64,000 bases of DNA. Origin: Atlantibacter sp. RC6 (GTDB lineage: Bacteria > Pseudomonadota > Gammaproteobacteria > Enterobacterales > Enterobacteriaceae). This document shows, piece after piece, positions 1 through 9,536 of the stretch (position 1 is its first letter; each line of letters opens with the position of its first letter). The stretch lies in NCBI RefSeq assembly GCF_014193285.1, contig NZ_JACHZE010000001.1:434001-498000 (forward strand), given 5' to 3'. The notes under the pieces are model-generated. The model saw only the letters and a program-made list of their open reading frames with translations. It did no database searches and had not been told where the DNA came from. The position numbers and the translations under genes were made by a program.

Positions 1-691
1 GGCCTGCCTGGTCGAAGTAACCCCAGCGACCTTCAATGCCGACCTCTTCCGCTACGGTGATTTCCACGTGGTCGATGGTGCGGTTATCCCAGTTATTGGC
101 GAACAGGGAGTTAGCGAAGCGCAGCGCCAGCAGGTTGAGAACCGTCTCTTTGCCCAGATAGTGGTCGATACGGTAAACCTGACACTCCTCAAAGTACTCG
201 CCCACCTGGTCGTTAATTTCCCGGGAGGTTTCCAGCGAGGTGCCGAGCGGTTTTTCCATCACGACACGTGCCGGTTTGGCGTTGAGTTTCGCCTCGCCCA
301 GCCCTTTGCAGATGGCGCCAAAGGTGCTCGGCGGCATGGCGAAGTAGTTGATGGTGACGCGGTTTTTCTGGTCAAGCAGTTTGCCAAGACGCGTAAACGC
401 GGCAGTATCGTTGACATCGAGATTACAGAAATCGAGGCGGCTGCTGAGTTTGTCCCACAGCCCTTCGTTAATCTTCTCTTTCATGAAGGTTTCTAACGCT
501 TCACGAACGATACGGGTGTAGGTTTCTTTATCCCACTCCGCGCGGCCAACCCCAAGAATGCGGGTATCAGGATGGATTTGGCCTGCTTTTTCCAGCTGGT
601 ACAGGGAAGGCAGCAGTTTCCGACGCGCCAGATCGCCTTTTGCGCCGAAAATGACCAGGTCACATGCCTGGGCTGTTTGCGTTACCGCCAT
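1..691 (-). CDS. zwf: Glucose-6-phosphate 1-dehydrogenase, N-terminal part (cut by window edge)
   Basis: Oxidises glucose-6-phosphate with NADP+ to 6-phosphogluconolactone, the entry step of the oxidative pentose phosphate pathway and a feeder of the Entner-Doudoroff route. About 230 codons are present; the C-terminal half lies outside the window. The reverse strand begins [20 protein letters not shown], with the dinucleotide-binding motif [10 protein letters not shown], and reaches [13 protein letters not shown] at the edge, both very close to E. coli Zwf. The start is fixed by a GAGGAG ribosome site a few bases upstream. It is divergent from hexR, and a HexR operator lies in its leader, so repression by HexR is likely. 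Confidence 0.97.
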   Translation of the reverse strand, partial: MAVTQTAQACDLVIFGAKGDLARRKLLPSLYQLEKAGQIHPDTRILGVGRAEWDKETYTRIVREALETFMKEKINEGLWDKLSSRLDFCNLDVNDTAAFTRLGKLLDQKNRVTINYFAMPPSTFGAICKGLGEAKLNAKPARVVMEKPLGTSLETSREINDQVGEYFEECQVYRIDHYLGKETVLNLLALRFANSLFANNWDNRTIDHVEITVAEEVGIEGRWGYFDQAG

Positions 692-736
692 GTCATTCTC
701 CTCGTTTGAATGATCCTGGTTCTGAGCCAGGTTATC

Positions 737-751
737 TGTAATTTTCTTACA
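737..751. promoter_or_regulatory. HexR operator in the zwf-hexR intergenic region
   Basis: TGTAATTTTCTTACA is a near-perfect palindrome matching the known gammaproteobacterial HexR site (TGTARTNNNNNTACA). It lies 46 bases upstream of the zwf start and about 290 bases upstream of hexR. HexR is released from such sites by the Entner-Doudoroff intermediate KDPG. Site identity is by consensus match only. Confidence 0.8.
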
Positions 752-1037
752 CCGCACTCTACTGCTTTTAACCGGTTTCTGAAACCTTTGCTGTGGTGGC
801 GTCACTATACCGGGATTTGCAGCGCCATTTTTTCCGTATGGTGCCCGCATCCTGGCCGGTTTTTACACAATGAAACCGCTTAACAAAATCAGACACGGAT
901 CAAGGTATGAAAAAAAACAACGACATTTTTGGTCATTTGTCCCTTCCCGTGTGAGCTCAGGAGTATATTCTTGCTAATTCGCTTTCCGGTTTCATCACTT
1001 TTAGAAATCGCTTTTTTCCATGAGTTAATGATAAATC

Positions 1038-1904
1038 ATGAATATGCTGGAAAAAATCCAGTCACAACTGGAACAATTAAGCAAATCTGAGCGCAAAGTC
1101 GCTGAAGTGATCCTCACCTCTCCCTCGCGGGCCATTCACCTCAGTATCGCTCGCCTCGCCAACACCGCTGGCGTCAGCGAGCCGACGGTTAACCGGTTCT
1201 GCCGTAGCCTTGATACCAAAGGTTTTCCTGATTTTAAACTCCATCTGGCGCAAAGTCTGGCGAACGGCACCCCGTACGTAAACCGCAATGTCGATGAAGA
1301 CGACAGCGTCGAGGCCTACACCGGTAAAATTTTCGAGTCGGCGATGGCGAGCCTTGACCACGTGCGGCAATCGCTGGATATGAACGCGGTCAATCGCGCC
1401 GTGGATCTGCTCACCCAGGCAAAACGCATCGCCTTTTTCGGGCTCGGTTCGTCGGCGGCGGTGGCTCACGACGCCATGAATAAATTTTTTCGCTTCAACG
1501 TGCCAGTGATCTATTCCGATGACATCGTGGTACAACGCATGAGCTGTATGAATTGTAGCGCCGACGATGTGGTGGTGCTGATTTCTCACACCGGCCGCAC
1601 CAAAAATCTGGTGGAACTGGCGCAGTTGGCCCGTGAAAACGATGCCATGGTGTTAGCGATTACCTCCGCCGGCACGCCGCTGGCGCGGGAAGCGACACTT
1701 GCATTATTGCTGGATGTTCCAGAAGATACCGATATTTACATGCCGATGGTCTCCCGTTTGGCCCAGCTTACGCTGATTGATGTGCTTGCAACCGGTTTCA
1801 CGTTGCGGCGCGGGGCGAAATTCAGGGATAACTTGAAGCGAGTCAAGGAAGCGTTGAAGGAATCGCGGTTTGATAAAGAGCTTTACGTTCCTGACAATAA
1901 ATAG
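1038..1904 (+). CDS. hexR: HexR, RpiR-family repressor of glucose catabolism genes
   Basis: Transcription factor of 288 residues, the usual HexR length. Residues 1-77 form the RpiR-type helix-turn-helix (SIARLANTAGVSEPTVNRFC), and about 120-260 form a SIS sugar-phosphate-binding domain (FFGLGSSAAVAHDA, then ISHTGRTKNL). In this family KDPG binding to the SIS domain releases DNA; targets in enterobacteria include zwf, edd-eda and pykA. Here it sits between zwf (divergent) and pykA (same strand), the standard E. coli order. The start is the first of two close methionines (MNMLEKIQ), matching the family N-terminus. Confidence 0.96.
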   Translation: MNMLEKIQSQLEQLSKSERKVAEVILTSPSRAIHLSIARLANTAGVSEPTVNRFCRSLDTKGFPDFKLHLAQSLANGTPYVNRNVDEDDSVEAYTGKIFESAMASLDHVRQSLDMNAVNRAVDLLTQAKRIAFFGLGSSAAVAHDAMNKFFRFNVPVIYSDDIVVQRMSCMNCSADDVVVLISHTGRTKNLVELAQLARENDAMVLAITSAGTPLAREATLALLLDVPEDTDIYMPMVSRLAQLTLIDVLATGFTLRRGAKFRDNLKRVKEALKESRFDKELYVPDNK

Positions 1905-2034
1905 CGGTATTTCGATAACAAAGCTGTACTTATAAAACCATTCGGTTAAGGTTTTGGCTGCGCCAGCTGGCGTGCCCACCTGCCGAGTTTATGTTCACGC
2001 AACACCAAAGTTGTTTCAGTCAACGGAGTATTAC

Positions 2035-3477
2035 ATGTCCAGACGGCTTCGCAGAACCAAAATCGTTACCACGTTAGGCCCGGCAACGGATCGTGATAAT
2101 AATCTGGAAAAGATTATTACCGCAGGCGCTAACGTCGTTCGAATGAATTTCTCCCACGGCACTCCTGAAGACCACAAATTACGTGCAGACAAAGTCCGCG
2201 AGATCGCGGCCAAACTGGGTCGTCACGTCGCCATCCTGGGTGACCTCCAGGGCCCGAAAATCCGGGTATCGACCTTCAAAGAAGGCAAAGTATTCCTCAA
2301 TATCGGCGACAAATTCCTGCTCGACGCCAACCTGGGTAAAGGTGAAGGCGATAAAGAAAAAGTCGGTATCGACTATAAAGGCCTGCCCGCTGACGTGGTG
2401 CCAGGCGACATCCTGCTGCTTGATGATGGCCGCGTGCAGCTAAAAGTCCTGGAAGTCCAGGGCATGAAAGTCTTTACCGAAGTCACCGTTGGCGGCCCGC
2501 TGTCCAACAACAAAGGCATCAACAAACTCGGCGGCGGCCTGTCGGCAGAAGCGCTGACCGAAAAAGACAAAGCCGATATCCTTACCGCCGCGCAAATCGG
2601 CGTGGATTATCTGGCGGTTTCCTTCCCGCGCTGCGGCGAAGATCTCAACTATGCGCGCCGCCTGGCGCGTGATGCTGGCTGCAACGCCAAAATCGTCGCC
2701 AAGGTGGAACGCGCCGAAGCGGTATGCGATCTGGACGCAATGGACGACATCATTAACGCCTCTGACGTGGTGATGGTTGCCCGTGGCGACCTCGGCGTTG
2801 AAATCGGCGACCCGGAGCTGGTGGGTATCCAGAAAACCCTGATCCGCCGCGCCCGTAAGCTGAATCGCGCGGTGATCACGGCGACGCAGATGATGGAGTC
2901 AATGATCACTAACCCGATGCCGACCCGTGCGGAAGTGATGGACGTGGCCAACGCCGTTCTGGATGGCACCGATGCGGTGATGCTGTCGGCGGAAACCGCC
3001 GCGGGCCAGTACCCGGCAGAAACCGTCGCGGCCATGGCGCGCGTGTGCCTCGGCGCGGAAAAGATCCCGAGCATCAACGTCTCCAAACACCGTCTTGATG
3101 TGCAGTTCGATAATGTCGAAGAAGCCATCGCCATGTCCGCCATGTATGCGGCTAACCACCTGAAAGGCGTCACCGCGATCCTGACCATGACCGAGTCTGG
3201 CCGTACCGCGCTGATGACCTCGCGCATCAGCTCCGGGCTGCCGATTTTCGCTATGTCCCGTCATGAGCACACCCTGAACCTGACGGCGCTGTACCGCGGC
3301 GTGACCCCGGTGTACTTCGACAGCGCCAACGAAGGCGTGGCGGCAGCGCACGACGCGGTAACCCTGCTGCGCGATAAAGGTTACCTGGTCTCTGGCGACC
3401 TGGTGATCGTGACCCAGGGCGACGTGATGGGCACCATCGGCAGCACCAATACCACTCGTATCCTGACGGTTGAATAA
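2035..3477 (+). CDS. pykA: Pyruvate kinase II
   Basis: Converts phosphoenolpyruvate and ADP to pyruvate and ATP, the last step of glycolysis. The product is 480 residues, the E. coli PykA length. Visible signatures are [11 protein letters not shown] near the N-terminus, GDLQGPKIR, the active-site loop [12 protein letters not shown] and the [10 protein letters not shown] / ATQMMESM region. An upstream in-frame extension to 1954 exists, but the start at 2035 is preceded by CGGAG and begins [17 protein letters not shown] as in E. coli. It is followed by a rho-independent terminator. The 130-base gap from hexR shows no clear HexR palindrome. Confidence 0.97.
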   Translation: MSRRLRRTKIVTTLGPATDRDNNLEKIITAGANVVRMNFSHGTPEDHKLRADKVREIAAKLGRHVAILGDLQGPKIRVSTFKEGKVFLNIGDKFLLDANLGKGEGDKEKVGIDYKGLPADVVPGDILLLDDGRVQLKVLEVQGMKVFTEVTVGGPLSNNKGINKLGGGLSAEALTEKDKADILTAAQIGVDYLAVSFPRCGEDLNYARRLARDAGCNAKIVAKVERAEAVCDLDAMDDIINASDVVMVARGDLGVEIGDPELVGIQKTLIRRARKLNRAVITATQMMESMITNPMPTRAEVMDVANAVLDGTDAVMLSAETAAGQYPAETVAAMARVCLGAEKIPSINVSKHRLDVQFDNVEEAIAMSAMYAANHLKGVTAILTMTESGRTALMTSRISSGLPIFAMSRHEHTLNLTALYRGVTPVYFDSANEGVAAAHDAVTLLRDKGYLVSGDLVIVTQGDVMGTIGSTNTTRILTVE

Positions 3478-3499
3478 TCCTGCCGGTGGTTAAATAAAA

Positions 3500-3526
3500 G
3501 GGCTTCCTGAAAAGGAGGCCCTTTTT
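3500..3526 (+). terminator. Rho-independent terminator of pykA
   Basis: GGGCTTCCT, loop GAAA, AGGAGGCCC and then TTTTT, 22 bases after the pykA stop. One G-T wobble in the stem. Confidence 0.85.
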
Positions 3527-3861
3527 AATGGTGTTTGTGGTGCAGGCGTGACAAACAAATACTTCTTCTGTTTAAAATCAGATTTTCCTCAACTCCCAAT
3601 CCAGCAAAATTTATCACCTTTAATTTGTGAATCTATTTTATTTGTCTTCTTCTGGGGTTGCGTTAATACATAATCCTGTAACTGTACATTGTGTAACAAA
3701 AATAATACCAATCTTTTTAAATTCATCGCCTATGCTTAGATGTGGTGATTGTGTTGTCGATATAATAACCACTAAGGAACGTTTACATTGAAGTATTTTT
3801 ATTAATCCATTGATTTTTATCTAATAAAAAATATGGGCAAGTGTTGTAGCAGGAAAAGAAT
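3527..3861. other. AT-rich intergenic stretch, no gene seen
   Basis: About 335 bases rich in A and T, with no convincing reading frame or RNA hairpin. It marks the left edge of the accessory insertion between pykA and lpxM and presumably carries the promoter of the next small gene; no promoter could be placed with confidence. Confidence 0.5.
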
Positions 3862-4125
3862 ATGCGAGTAAAAATGACCGCCAGCAGAATGGCTAAATTT
3901 CATCTTACACTGGCGCTGGTATGGGCAGCGCTGACAGTACCCACATTAATATGGTGGAAAGACAGTATTCTGTGGGTTTCCTTAATGAGTATTTACGCCA
4001 TTGTAATTGGGCATTTAGCCGCCTACAGCGCCGCTCATGCTGAAAAAGCGGCCAGCAAAGCGCTCAATGAAAGCGGCGAGGCGAATAAGCGCATCGACCA
4101 ACAAAATAGCGAAATGGCGGGGTAA
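3862..4125 (+). CDS. Small uncharacterised inner-membrane protein (87 aa)
   Basis: Not recognised. The 87-residue product has two hydrophobic segments at roughly 12-30 (LTLALVWAALTVPTLIW) and 36-55 (ILWVSLMSIYAIVIGHLAAY), then a charged Ala/Glu/Lys-rich tail (AEKAASKALNESGEANKR) likely to be a cytoplasmic helix. The start has a good ribosome site (AGGAAAAG, 5-6 bases upstream). It stands alone in the pykA-lpxM insertion, convergent with the LysR gene and separated from it by a hairpin. Function unknown. Confidence 0.7.
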   Translation: MRVKMTASRMAKFHLTLALVWAALTVPTLIWWKDSILWVSLMSIYAIVIGHLAAYSAAHAEKAASKALNESGEANKRIDQQNSEMAG

Positions 4126-4130
4126 ACACC

Positions 4131-4155
4131 ATGCCGGTTAATAACTAACCGGCCA
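4131..4155. terminator. Hairpin between convergent genes
   Basis: Perfect 8-base stem GCCGGTTA / TAACCGGC around a 5-base loop, between the convergent small membrane protein and LysR genes. No clear T tract, so terminator function is inferred from position. Confidence 0.5.
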
Positions 4156-4163
4156 TAATATCA

Positions 4164-5069
4164 TTAGCGCTGATAATAGCGGGATAACACCTGCTTCAGG
4201 CCGCTTATTATTGTCCGCTTCCAGGCTACGGTCGATTTTCGGTACTGCAAAAACAGGTTGCCCTGCGCCTGAAACCCCAGCAGCGGCAGGGTAGAAATTT
4301 GCTCTTTATCCACCAGCGTCGTGAACCACGGCGTCGGGATCACCGCGAGGAGTGGCGCGCTGCGCAGTGCCGGGGCAAGCTGGCTGTAATCCTGGCAGAT
4401 AAAAGCCAGATGCCGCGCCACGCCCTCACGCGCCTGCTGACGGTCCAGTTCGTTAATCGCCTGCGGCCAGGGGTGGCAGTAAAAGTGATTGAACGCCTGA
4501 AGCGTTAATAAGTCGATGCTCTCTCGCCCCTGCATTTGCTGCTGTAAGGGCGGGCCCCAGGCCACAATCAGCCGCGTGCTGCCGACGCGTTCATAGTGCA
4601 AGGCGCTGAGTTGCTGTTGATGATCCCCAACCGCAATCACTAAATCGACTTTCCCTTCCACCAACTCATCGCGCCAGGCCCGGCGTTCAAACGGCACGCA
4701 CTCGATCACCGCATCGGCGTTCTGGCCGCGGCGCGCCAGTTCCGGCGTCAGCAGCACATTAAGCGCGGGCGGCAGCGCCACGCGAAACCGGCGCTGGGCA
4801 TGAGGTTCCTCACTGAATAACTCCTCATTCAGCGAGACGAACAGCGGAACCAGTTTCTCTTTAAGGCTCAGGGCGAACAGCGTAGGAACCTGCTGGTTGC
4901 CTTCACGGCGAAATAGCGGATCGTCCAGCGATTCCCGCAACCGGTTTAGCGCATGGCTCACGGCAGAGGCGCTAAGCCCCAACTTCAGTGCCGTCAGGCT
5001 GGTGGAGCCGGTGCTTAACATCACGTACAACACTTTGAGGAGATTTAAATCTAATTGCAGGATATTCAC
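4164..5069 (-). CDS. LysR-family transcriptional regulator, divergent from the B3 metallo-hydrolase
   Basis: A 301-residue LysR-type regulator. The N-terminal winged helix-turn-helix is clear (LDLNLLKVLYVMLSTGSTSL, then LSASAVSHALNRLRESLDDP), followed by a periplasmic-binding-fold effector domain from about residue 95. It is transcribed away from the metallo-beta-lactamase-like gene with only 73 bases between the start codons. That is the usual arrangement in which a LysR protein controls its divergent neighbour, so control of that gene is a reasonable inference. The specific family member is not recognised and its ligand is unknown. Confidence 0.88.
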   Translation of the reverse strand: MNILQLDLNLLKVLYVMLSTGSTSLTALKLGLSASAVSHALNRLRESLDDPLFRREGNQQVPTLFALSLKEKLVPLFVSLNEELFSEEPHAQRRFRVALPPALNVLLTPELARRGQNADAVIECVPFERRAWRDELVEGKVDLVIAVGDHQQQLSALHYERVGSTRLIVAWGPPLQQQMQGRESIDLLTLQAFNHFYCHPWPQAINELDRQQAREGVARHLAFICQDYSQLAPALRSAPLLAVIPTPWFTTLVDKEQISTLPLLGFQAQGNLFLQYRKSTVAWKRTIISGLKQVLSRYYQR

Positions 5070-5084
5070 TGATCAGAAACTCAA

Positions 5085-5116
5085 TTGCACAGCATTAAAT
5101 TTAGGCTCATTATACT
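5085..5116 (+). promoter_or_regulatory. Candidate sigma-70 promoter of the B3 metallo-hydrolase
   Basis: TTGCAC followed after 17 bases by CATTAT (overlapping TATACT), ending about 30 bases before the start codon at 5143. It lies inside the divergent LysR intergenic region. Weak to moderate consensus match. Confidence 0.4.
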
Positions 5117-5142
5117 TCGGCTCCTTATTAAAAGGAGAAGTT

Positions 5143-6027
5143 ATGAAACGTTCCGCACTGATAATGGCCTGCCTGATGTCGTTTTCTACCTTTACCAGCC
5201 ATGCCGCGCTGGATCCAAACCAACCGCTAGCGGAAGCGCCTCCCTACTCGCTGTTTGTTGACTGGGCGAAACCGGTGAAACCGTTGCGGATTGCTGAGAG
5301 TGTCTGGTATGTGGGCACTGAAAACTTGTCCTCGGTGCTGATCACCACGCCGCAGGGGCACATCCTGATCGACGGCGCGCTGGATTCGAGCGCCGCGCAG
5401 ATCCGCCAAAACATCCGCGCCCTGGGCTTTGATCTCGGGGATATACGTCTGATCCTCAATAGCCATGCCCGTCTCGACCAGGCCGGAGGCATTGCAAAAC
5501 TGAAAACATGGAGCGGCGCGAAGCTGGTCGCCAGCCAGCCCAATGCCGAACAGATGGCGCGCGGGGGTAAAGATGATTTTGCGCTGGGGGATGCCCTGCC
5601 GTTTCCCCCGGTGAAAACCGATATTATTGTTGATAACGGCGATACGCTGCGCGTAGGCGATGTTACCGTTAAGGCGTTACTGACGCCGGGCCACCTGCCA
5701 GGCAGCACCTCCTGGTTATTTACCCTGGCGGACGGGAAAACGATGATTTATGCCGATAGCCTTGCCACGCCCGGCTACTACCTGGTCGATAATAAAAATT
5801 ATCCGACGCTTCGCGCGGATATTGAGCGCAGCTTCCGCACGCTGGCGGCGCAGCAGGTCGATATTTTTCTCGCTAACAAAGGTGAGCGTTTTGATCTGGC
5901 GGGGAAAATGGCCCGGCTGGCGGCGGGCGATAAAGATGCGTTTATCGATCGCGATGGACTACAGCGTTATGTCGCGCAGTCGCAACAGCGTTTTGCGGCG
6001 CAGTTGAAGCAGCAGACAGCACAGTAA
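5143..6027 (+). CDS. Subclass B3 metallo-beta-lactamase-like enzyme with altered zinc ligands (RQK type)
   Basis: Exported metallo-beta-lactamase-fold hydrolase of 294 residues. Residues 1-21 are a signal peptide ending SHA. The fold signatures are ILIDGALD (73-81), SHARLDQAGG (107-116), TPGHLPGST (181-189) and LANKGERF (243-250). In B3 enzymes the zinc ligands are His116/118/196 and Asp120/His121/His263. Here the equivalents are His108, Arg110, His184, Asp112, Gln113 and Lys246, so the second zinc site is remodelled. From memory this matches the B3-RQK group described in Cronobacter (CSA-1) and relatives. The start follows AAGGAG; an upstream in-frame extension lacks these features. Likely regulated by the divergent LysR protein. 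Beta-lactamase activity is not assured. Confidence 0.88.
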   Translation: MKRSALIMACLMSFSTFTSHAALDPNQPLAEAPPYSLFVDWAKPVKPLRIAESVWYVGTENLSSVLITTPQGHILIDGALDSSAAQIRQNIRALGFDLGDIRLILNSHARLDQAGGIAKLKTWSGAKLVASQPNAEQMARGGKDDFALGDALPFPPVKTDIIVDNGDTLRVGDVTVKALLTPGHLPGSTSWLFTLADGKTMIYADSLATPGYYLVDNKNYPTLRADIERSFRTLAAQQVDIFLANKGERFDLAGKMARLAAGDKDAFIDRDGLQRYVAQSQQRFAAQLKQQTAQ

Positions 6028-6041
6028 TGTTTTGATGACGG

Positions 6042-6066
6042 TGCCGGTCGCTTTGTGCTCCCGGCA
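6042..6066. terminator. Weak hairpin between convergent metallo-hydrolase and lpxM
   Basis: TGCCGG and CCGGCA arms separated by 13 bases, in the 51-base gap between convergent genes. No T run; function inferred from position only. Confidence 0.3.
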
Positions 6067-6078
6067 TCGGATTACGCG

Positions 6079-7050
6079 TTATTTCTTTTTCGGCCACAGA
6101 TCCTTGCGCTTGTAAGGTTCAATTTCCCCTTCTTTGCGCGTTTTCAACAGCTTCAGGATCCAGGTGTACTGTTCGGGATGCGGGCGAACAAAAATTTCCA
6201 CTTCCTCGTTCATACGCCGGGCAAGGGTGTGATCGTCGGCATCCACCAGATCGTCCATCGGCGGGCGAACATAGATTTCCAGCTTATGGGTTTTATCGTT
6301 ATAGACCGGAAACAGCGGAACGACGCGCGCCCGACAGAGCTTCATCAGACGGCCCAGCGCCGGCAACGTGGCTTTATAGGTGGCGAAAAAGTCCACAAAC
6401 TCACTGTGTTCCGGGCCGTGATCCTGATCGGGGAGGTAATACCCCCAGTAACCCTGGCGAACGGAGCTGACAAAAGGTTTAATCCCGTCGTTGCGTGCAT
6501 GGAGACGGCCACCAAAATGGCGGCGCGTTTTATTCCACATATAGTCAAAAACCTGATGGCCCTGATTATGGAACATGGCGGCAACTTTCTGCCCGCGCGA
6601 GGCCAGCAGCATAGCCGGAAGATCCACGCCCCAGGCGTGCGGCACCAGGAAAATCACTTTTTCATTATTGCGCTGCATCTCGTCGATAATTTCCCGGCCA
6701 TGCCATTCGACGCGTTTTTCGATCTTATCCGGTCCGCGCAGCGCCAGTTCCGTCATCATCACCATCGCCTGCGGCGCGGTGGCAAACATGCGGTCAATAA
6801 TGGCCTCACGCTTTTTTTCTGAATACTCCGGGAAGCAGTACAGCAAATTGATTTGGGCGCGGCGACGCGCGCTTTTGCCTAAACGACCGCCAAAGCGGCC
6901 CAGTTTCGCCAGTAGCGGATCGCGAAACGACGGCGGCGTTAATGCGGTGGCAACCATTGCGGCGATGCCCAGCCATGCGCCCCAGTAGCGCGGATGCAGA
7001 AATTCGTTTTTAAACTCGGGAATAAATTCGTTAGGGGATTTTTTTTCCAT
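6079..7050 (-). CDS. lpxM: Lipid A acyltransferase (myristoyl/lauroyl), LpxM
   Basis: Adds the last secondary acyl chain to Kdo2-lipid A at the inner membrane. The product is 323 residues, exactly the E. coli LpxM length, from the start [15 protein letters not shown] longer in-frame extension to 7140 exists, but the shorter start matches the family N-terminus and has AAAAGG upstream. A membrane-anchoring hydrophobic segment sits near 24-38, and the catalytic HX4D motif is His138-Asp143 (PHAWGVD). Further conserved segments are [15 protein letters not shown] and FPVYND. It is downstream of mepM on the same strand, separated by a terminator, as in E. coli. Confidence 0.96.
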   Translation of the reverse strand: MEKKSPNEFIPEFKNEFLHPRYWGAWLGIAAMVATALTPPSFRDPLLAKLGRFGGRLGKSARRRAQINLLYCFPEYSEKKREAIIDRMFATAPQAMVMMTELALRGPDKIEKRVEWHGREIIDEMQRNNEKVIFLVPHAWGVDLPAMLLASRGQKVAAMFHNQGHQVFDYMWNKTRRHFGGRLHARNDGIKPFVSSVRQGYWGYYLPDQDHGPEHSEFVDFFATYKATLPALGRLMKLCRARVVPLFPVYNDKTHKLEIYVRPPMDDLVDADDHTLARRMNEEVEIFVRPHPEQYTWILKLLKTRKEGEIEPYKRKDLWPKKK

Positions 7051-7120
7051 GCCCTTTTCCGTCTGACGCCCAACAGAATGGGCAAAATAATCCGTTATTT
7101 TAGCGTCTGATGGCGTGGGA

Positions 7121-7160
7121 GACAAAAGAAAAGCCGACACCCGGAAGGATGTCGGCTTTG
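7121..7160 (-). terminator. Rho-independent terminator between mepM and lpxM
   Basis: AAAGCCGACA and TGTCGGCTTT form a perfect stem around a 10-base loop. On the minus strand it is followed by a T-rich run, so it ends the znuA-mepM transcript before lpxM. Confidence 0.85.
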
Positions 7161-7175
7161 TCTTAAACGGCAGGA

Positions 7176-8498
7176 TTAATCAAAACGCAGCTGCGGCACC
7201 ACATCTTTGACCTGCGCCAGGTAATCCGAACGGTCTTTACCGGTCAGGCCCTCAGAGCGCGGCAGTTTTGCCGTCAGCGGGTTCACCGCCTGCTGGTTGA
7301 TCCACATTTCAAAATGCAGGTGCGGCCCGGTTGAACGGCCAGTGTTACCCGACAGCGCGATGCGATCGCCGCGTTTCACTTTCTGGCCCGGTTTCACCAG
7401 CAGCTTTTTCAGGTGCATATAGCGCGTGGTGTAAGTGCGACCGTGACGCACGGCGACGTAATACCCCGCCGCGCCGCTGCGTTTGGCGACCACCACTTCG
7501 CCGTCACCGACGGCCAGCACCGGTGTACCCTGCGGCATGGCGAAGTCCACGCCTCGGTGCGGCGCAACGCGGCCCGTCACCGGGTTAAGGCGGCGCGGGT
7601 TAAAGTTGGATGAGACGCGGAACTGTTTCACCGTCGGGAAACGCATAAAGCCTTTCGCCAGCCCGGAACCGTTGCGGTCGTAGAATTTCCCGTCTTCGGC
7701 GCGCACCGCGTAGTAATCTTTGTCGCCGGAGCGTAAACGTACACCCAGCAGTTGGCTCTGCTCGCGCTTGCCGTCGAGCATTTCGCGCGACATCAGCACC
7801 GCGAACTCATCACCTTTTTTCAGCTTGCGCAAGTCCATCTGCCATTGCATGGCTTTGATAACCGCGCTGATTTCGCTGCTGGTTAAACCGGCGTCTTTGG
7901 CGCTGGCGACAAAACTGCCGTTCACGGTGCCTTTCAGCACATTGTTAACCCAGTCACCTTCGGCGATTTCGCTGCTCATTTTGAAGCCGCCGTCGACGCG
8001 GTCGTAAGTGCGGGTTTCACGGCGCGACATCTCCCAGGTCAGGCGTTGCAGTTCGCCGTCCGGGGTTAACGTCCAGGAGATTTGCTGACCGATTTTCAAA
8101 TTACGCAGATCTTTATCGACGTTCGCCAGGGTGCTGATATCCCCCATTTCGATGCCGTACTGGTTCAGCACGCTGCTCAGCGTATCGCCGGTTGAAACCA
8201 CATATTCGTGAACCCCGGTTTCGCCGGCGGTTTTATCGTCCAGTTCGTCCTGCGGGATGGATTCATCTTCTTCCGGCGGAGCCTGATCGATAGGCTCACT
8301 CGCTTCCGGCAGCAGGGAGCGCACTTCGCTCTTCTCAAGCTCAATGGTTTTAACAATCGGCGCCGCTTCGGGGTGATAGATGTACGGTCGCCAGACGGCG
8401 ACCGCAAGTGTAAGAAAAGTTAGTGACCCCAACATCACGCGATGGGGGCGTGGCAAGTTGTTAAATGCCAGGGCGACAGAGCGGGCTATCTGTTGCAC
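7176..8498 (-). CDS. mepM: Murein DD-endopeptidase MepM
   Basis: Cleaves D-Ala-mDAP cross-links in peptidoglycan to allow sacculus growth. The product is 440 residues, the E. coli length. Residues about 20-38 form a membrane anchor ([17 protein letters not shown]); a LysM-like segment lies near 95-145 ([18 protein letters not shown]); the C-terminal M23 zinc peptidase has HRGVDFAMP and HLHFEMW with the expected metal-binding His/Asp. Only 15 bases separate it from the znuA stop upstream, with no terminator seen, so cotranscription with znuA and therefore Zur influence are plausible. Confidence 0.96.
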   Translation of the reverse strand: MQQIARSVALAFNNLPRPHRVMLGSLTFLTLAVAVWRPYIYHPEAAPIVKTIELEKSEVRSLLPEASEPIDQAPPEEDESIPQDELDDKTAGETGVHEYVVSTGDTLSSVLNQYGIEMGDISTLANVDKDLRNLKIGQQISWTLTPDGELQRLTWEMSRRETRTYDRVDGGFKMSSEIAEGDWVNNVLKGTVNGSFVASAKDAGLTSSEISAVIKAMQWQMDLRKLKKGDEFAVLMSREMLDGKREQSQLLGVRLRSGDKDYYAVRAEDGKFYDRNGSGLAKGFMRFPTVKQFRVSSNFNPRRLNPVTGRVAPHRGVDFAMPQGTPVLAVGDGEVVVAKRSGAAGYYVAVRHGRTYTTRYMHLKKLLVKPGQKVKRGDRIALSGNTGRSTGPHLHFEMWINQQAVNPLTAKLPRSEGLTGKDRSDYLAQVKDVVPQLRFD

Positions 8499-8513
8499 GT
8501 ATTCACTTCCTCG

Positions 8514-9458
8514 TTAATCTCCTTTCAGGCAGCTCGCATACTGGTTTGCCAACTGGGTCAGGAAGTCGCTATAGCTATCCTTGCCCAATTTCACCTCAGT
8601 TCCCAGCGGATCGAGTGTTCCCATACGAACAGACGTCCCCCTGGCAACGGCTTCGATTACCGCTGGCCTGAATTGTGGCTCAGCAAAAACGCAGGTTGCT
8701 TTTTGCTCAACCAACTGTGTTCTGATTTCATGTAAACGCTGCGCACCAGGCTGGATTTCAGGGTTAACGGTAAAGTGACCCAGGGGCGTAAGACCGTAGT
8801 GTTTTTCATAGTAGCCGTAGGCGTCATGAAAAACGAAATACCCCTTCCCTTTCAACGGTGCCAGCTCATCGCGAACCTGCTTATCGGTTTGGGCTAATTG
8901 TGCCTCAAAGTGCTGCAGATTGGCGTCTAGTTTGGCCTTACTTTGCGGCATAAGTTCCACTAATTTTCCATGGATTGCAACCGCTGAAGCCCGCGCGATC
9001 TCAGGCGAAAGCCAAATATGCATGTTATATTCACCGTGATGGTGATCGTGGTCACTGTTTTCAGCGCCGTGATCGTGACCGTGCTCGTCCTCATGGTCAT
9101 GATCTTCACCTTTCATGAGCAGCGGTTTCACGTCAGGCAATTCGCCCATCGTCACCTTTTTTTGCTCAGGAAACTGGCTGACCTGCTTCTGCATAAAGGC
9201 TTCCATGTCCGGGCCAATCCAGACAACTAAGTCCGCGTTTTGTAAGCGTTTTACATCAGAGGGGCGCAGCGCATAATCATGCTCGGAGGCACCATCGGGA
9301 AGTAATACTTCTGTATCAGTCACGCCATCGGCGATGGCTGAGGCGATAAATCCGAGGGGTTTAAGCGAAGCGACGACCGCCGCCTGCGCATTTGCCACAA
9401 ATCCACCCCATACGGCTGCAGAAAGTGCAGCGCAAAGAAACGTCTTTTTATGTAACAT
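8514..9458 (-). CDS. znuA: High-affinity zinc-binding periplasmic protein ZnuA
   Basis: Periplasmic Zn2+ receptor for the ZnuABC importer, 314 residues. It has a signal peptide (residues 1-26, cleavage after AQA) and then [10 protein letters not shown]. The His/Asp/Glu-rich loop near 115-145 ([13 protein letters not shown], then [12 protein letters not shown]) is typical of cluster A-I zinc receptors, and metal-ligand regions [18 protein letters not shown] and FHDAYGY are present. It is divergent from znuCB across a 78-base gap containing a Zur box. Mature sequence closely resembles E. coli ZnuA. Confidence 0.97.
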   Translation of the reverse strand: MLHKKTFLCAALSAAVWGGFVANAQAAVVASLKPLGFIASAIADGVTDTEVLLPDGASEHDYALRPSDVKRLQNADLVVWIGPDMEAFMQKQVSQFPEQKKVTMGELPDVKPLLMKGEDHDHEDEHGHDHGAENSDHDHHHGEYNMHIWLSPEIARASAVAIHGKLVELMPQSKAKLDANLQHFEAQLAQTDKQVRDELAPLKGKGYFVFHDAYGYYEKHYGLTPLGHFTVNPEIQPGAQRLHEIRTQLVEQKATCVFAEPQFRPAVIEAVARGTSVRMGTLDPLGTEVKLGKDSYSDFLTQLANQYASCLKGD

Positions 9459-9488
9459 TATTTAACTATCCGTCGTTAATCGGCTCGG

Positions 9489-9509
9489 GAATGTGATATT
9501 ATAACATTC
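9489..9509. promoter_or_regulatory. Zur operator between znuA and znuCB
   Basis: GAATGTGATATTATAACATTC is a palindrome matching the E. coli Zur consensus (GAAATGTTATANTATAACATTTC). It is centred between the divergent znuA and znuC start codons, so one zinc-loaded Zur dimer pair can shut both. Confidence 0.9.
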
Positions 9510-9536
9510 GATAACTTCTGCAACGCTTAATTTCTC

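Noticed and set aside
1077-1589. Long minus-strand frame opposite hexR
   Set aside because: Complement of a well-conserved gene; typical shadow of GC-rich coding sequence.
4897-5142. N-terminal extension of the metallo-hydrolase frame
   Set aside because: Runs back over the LysR gene start, and the signal peptide begins only at 5143 after a strong AAGGAG.
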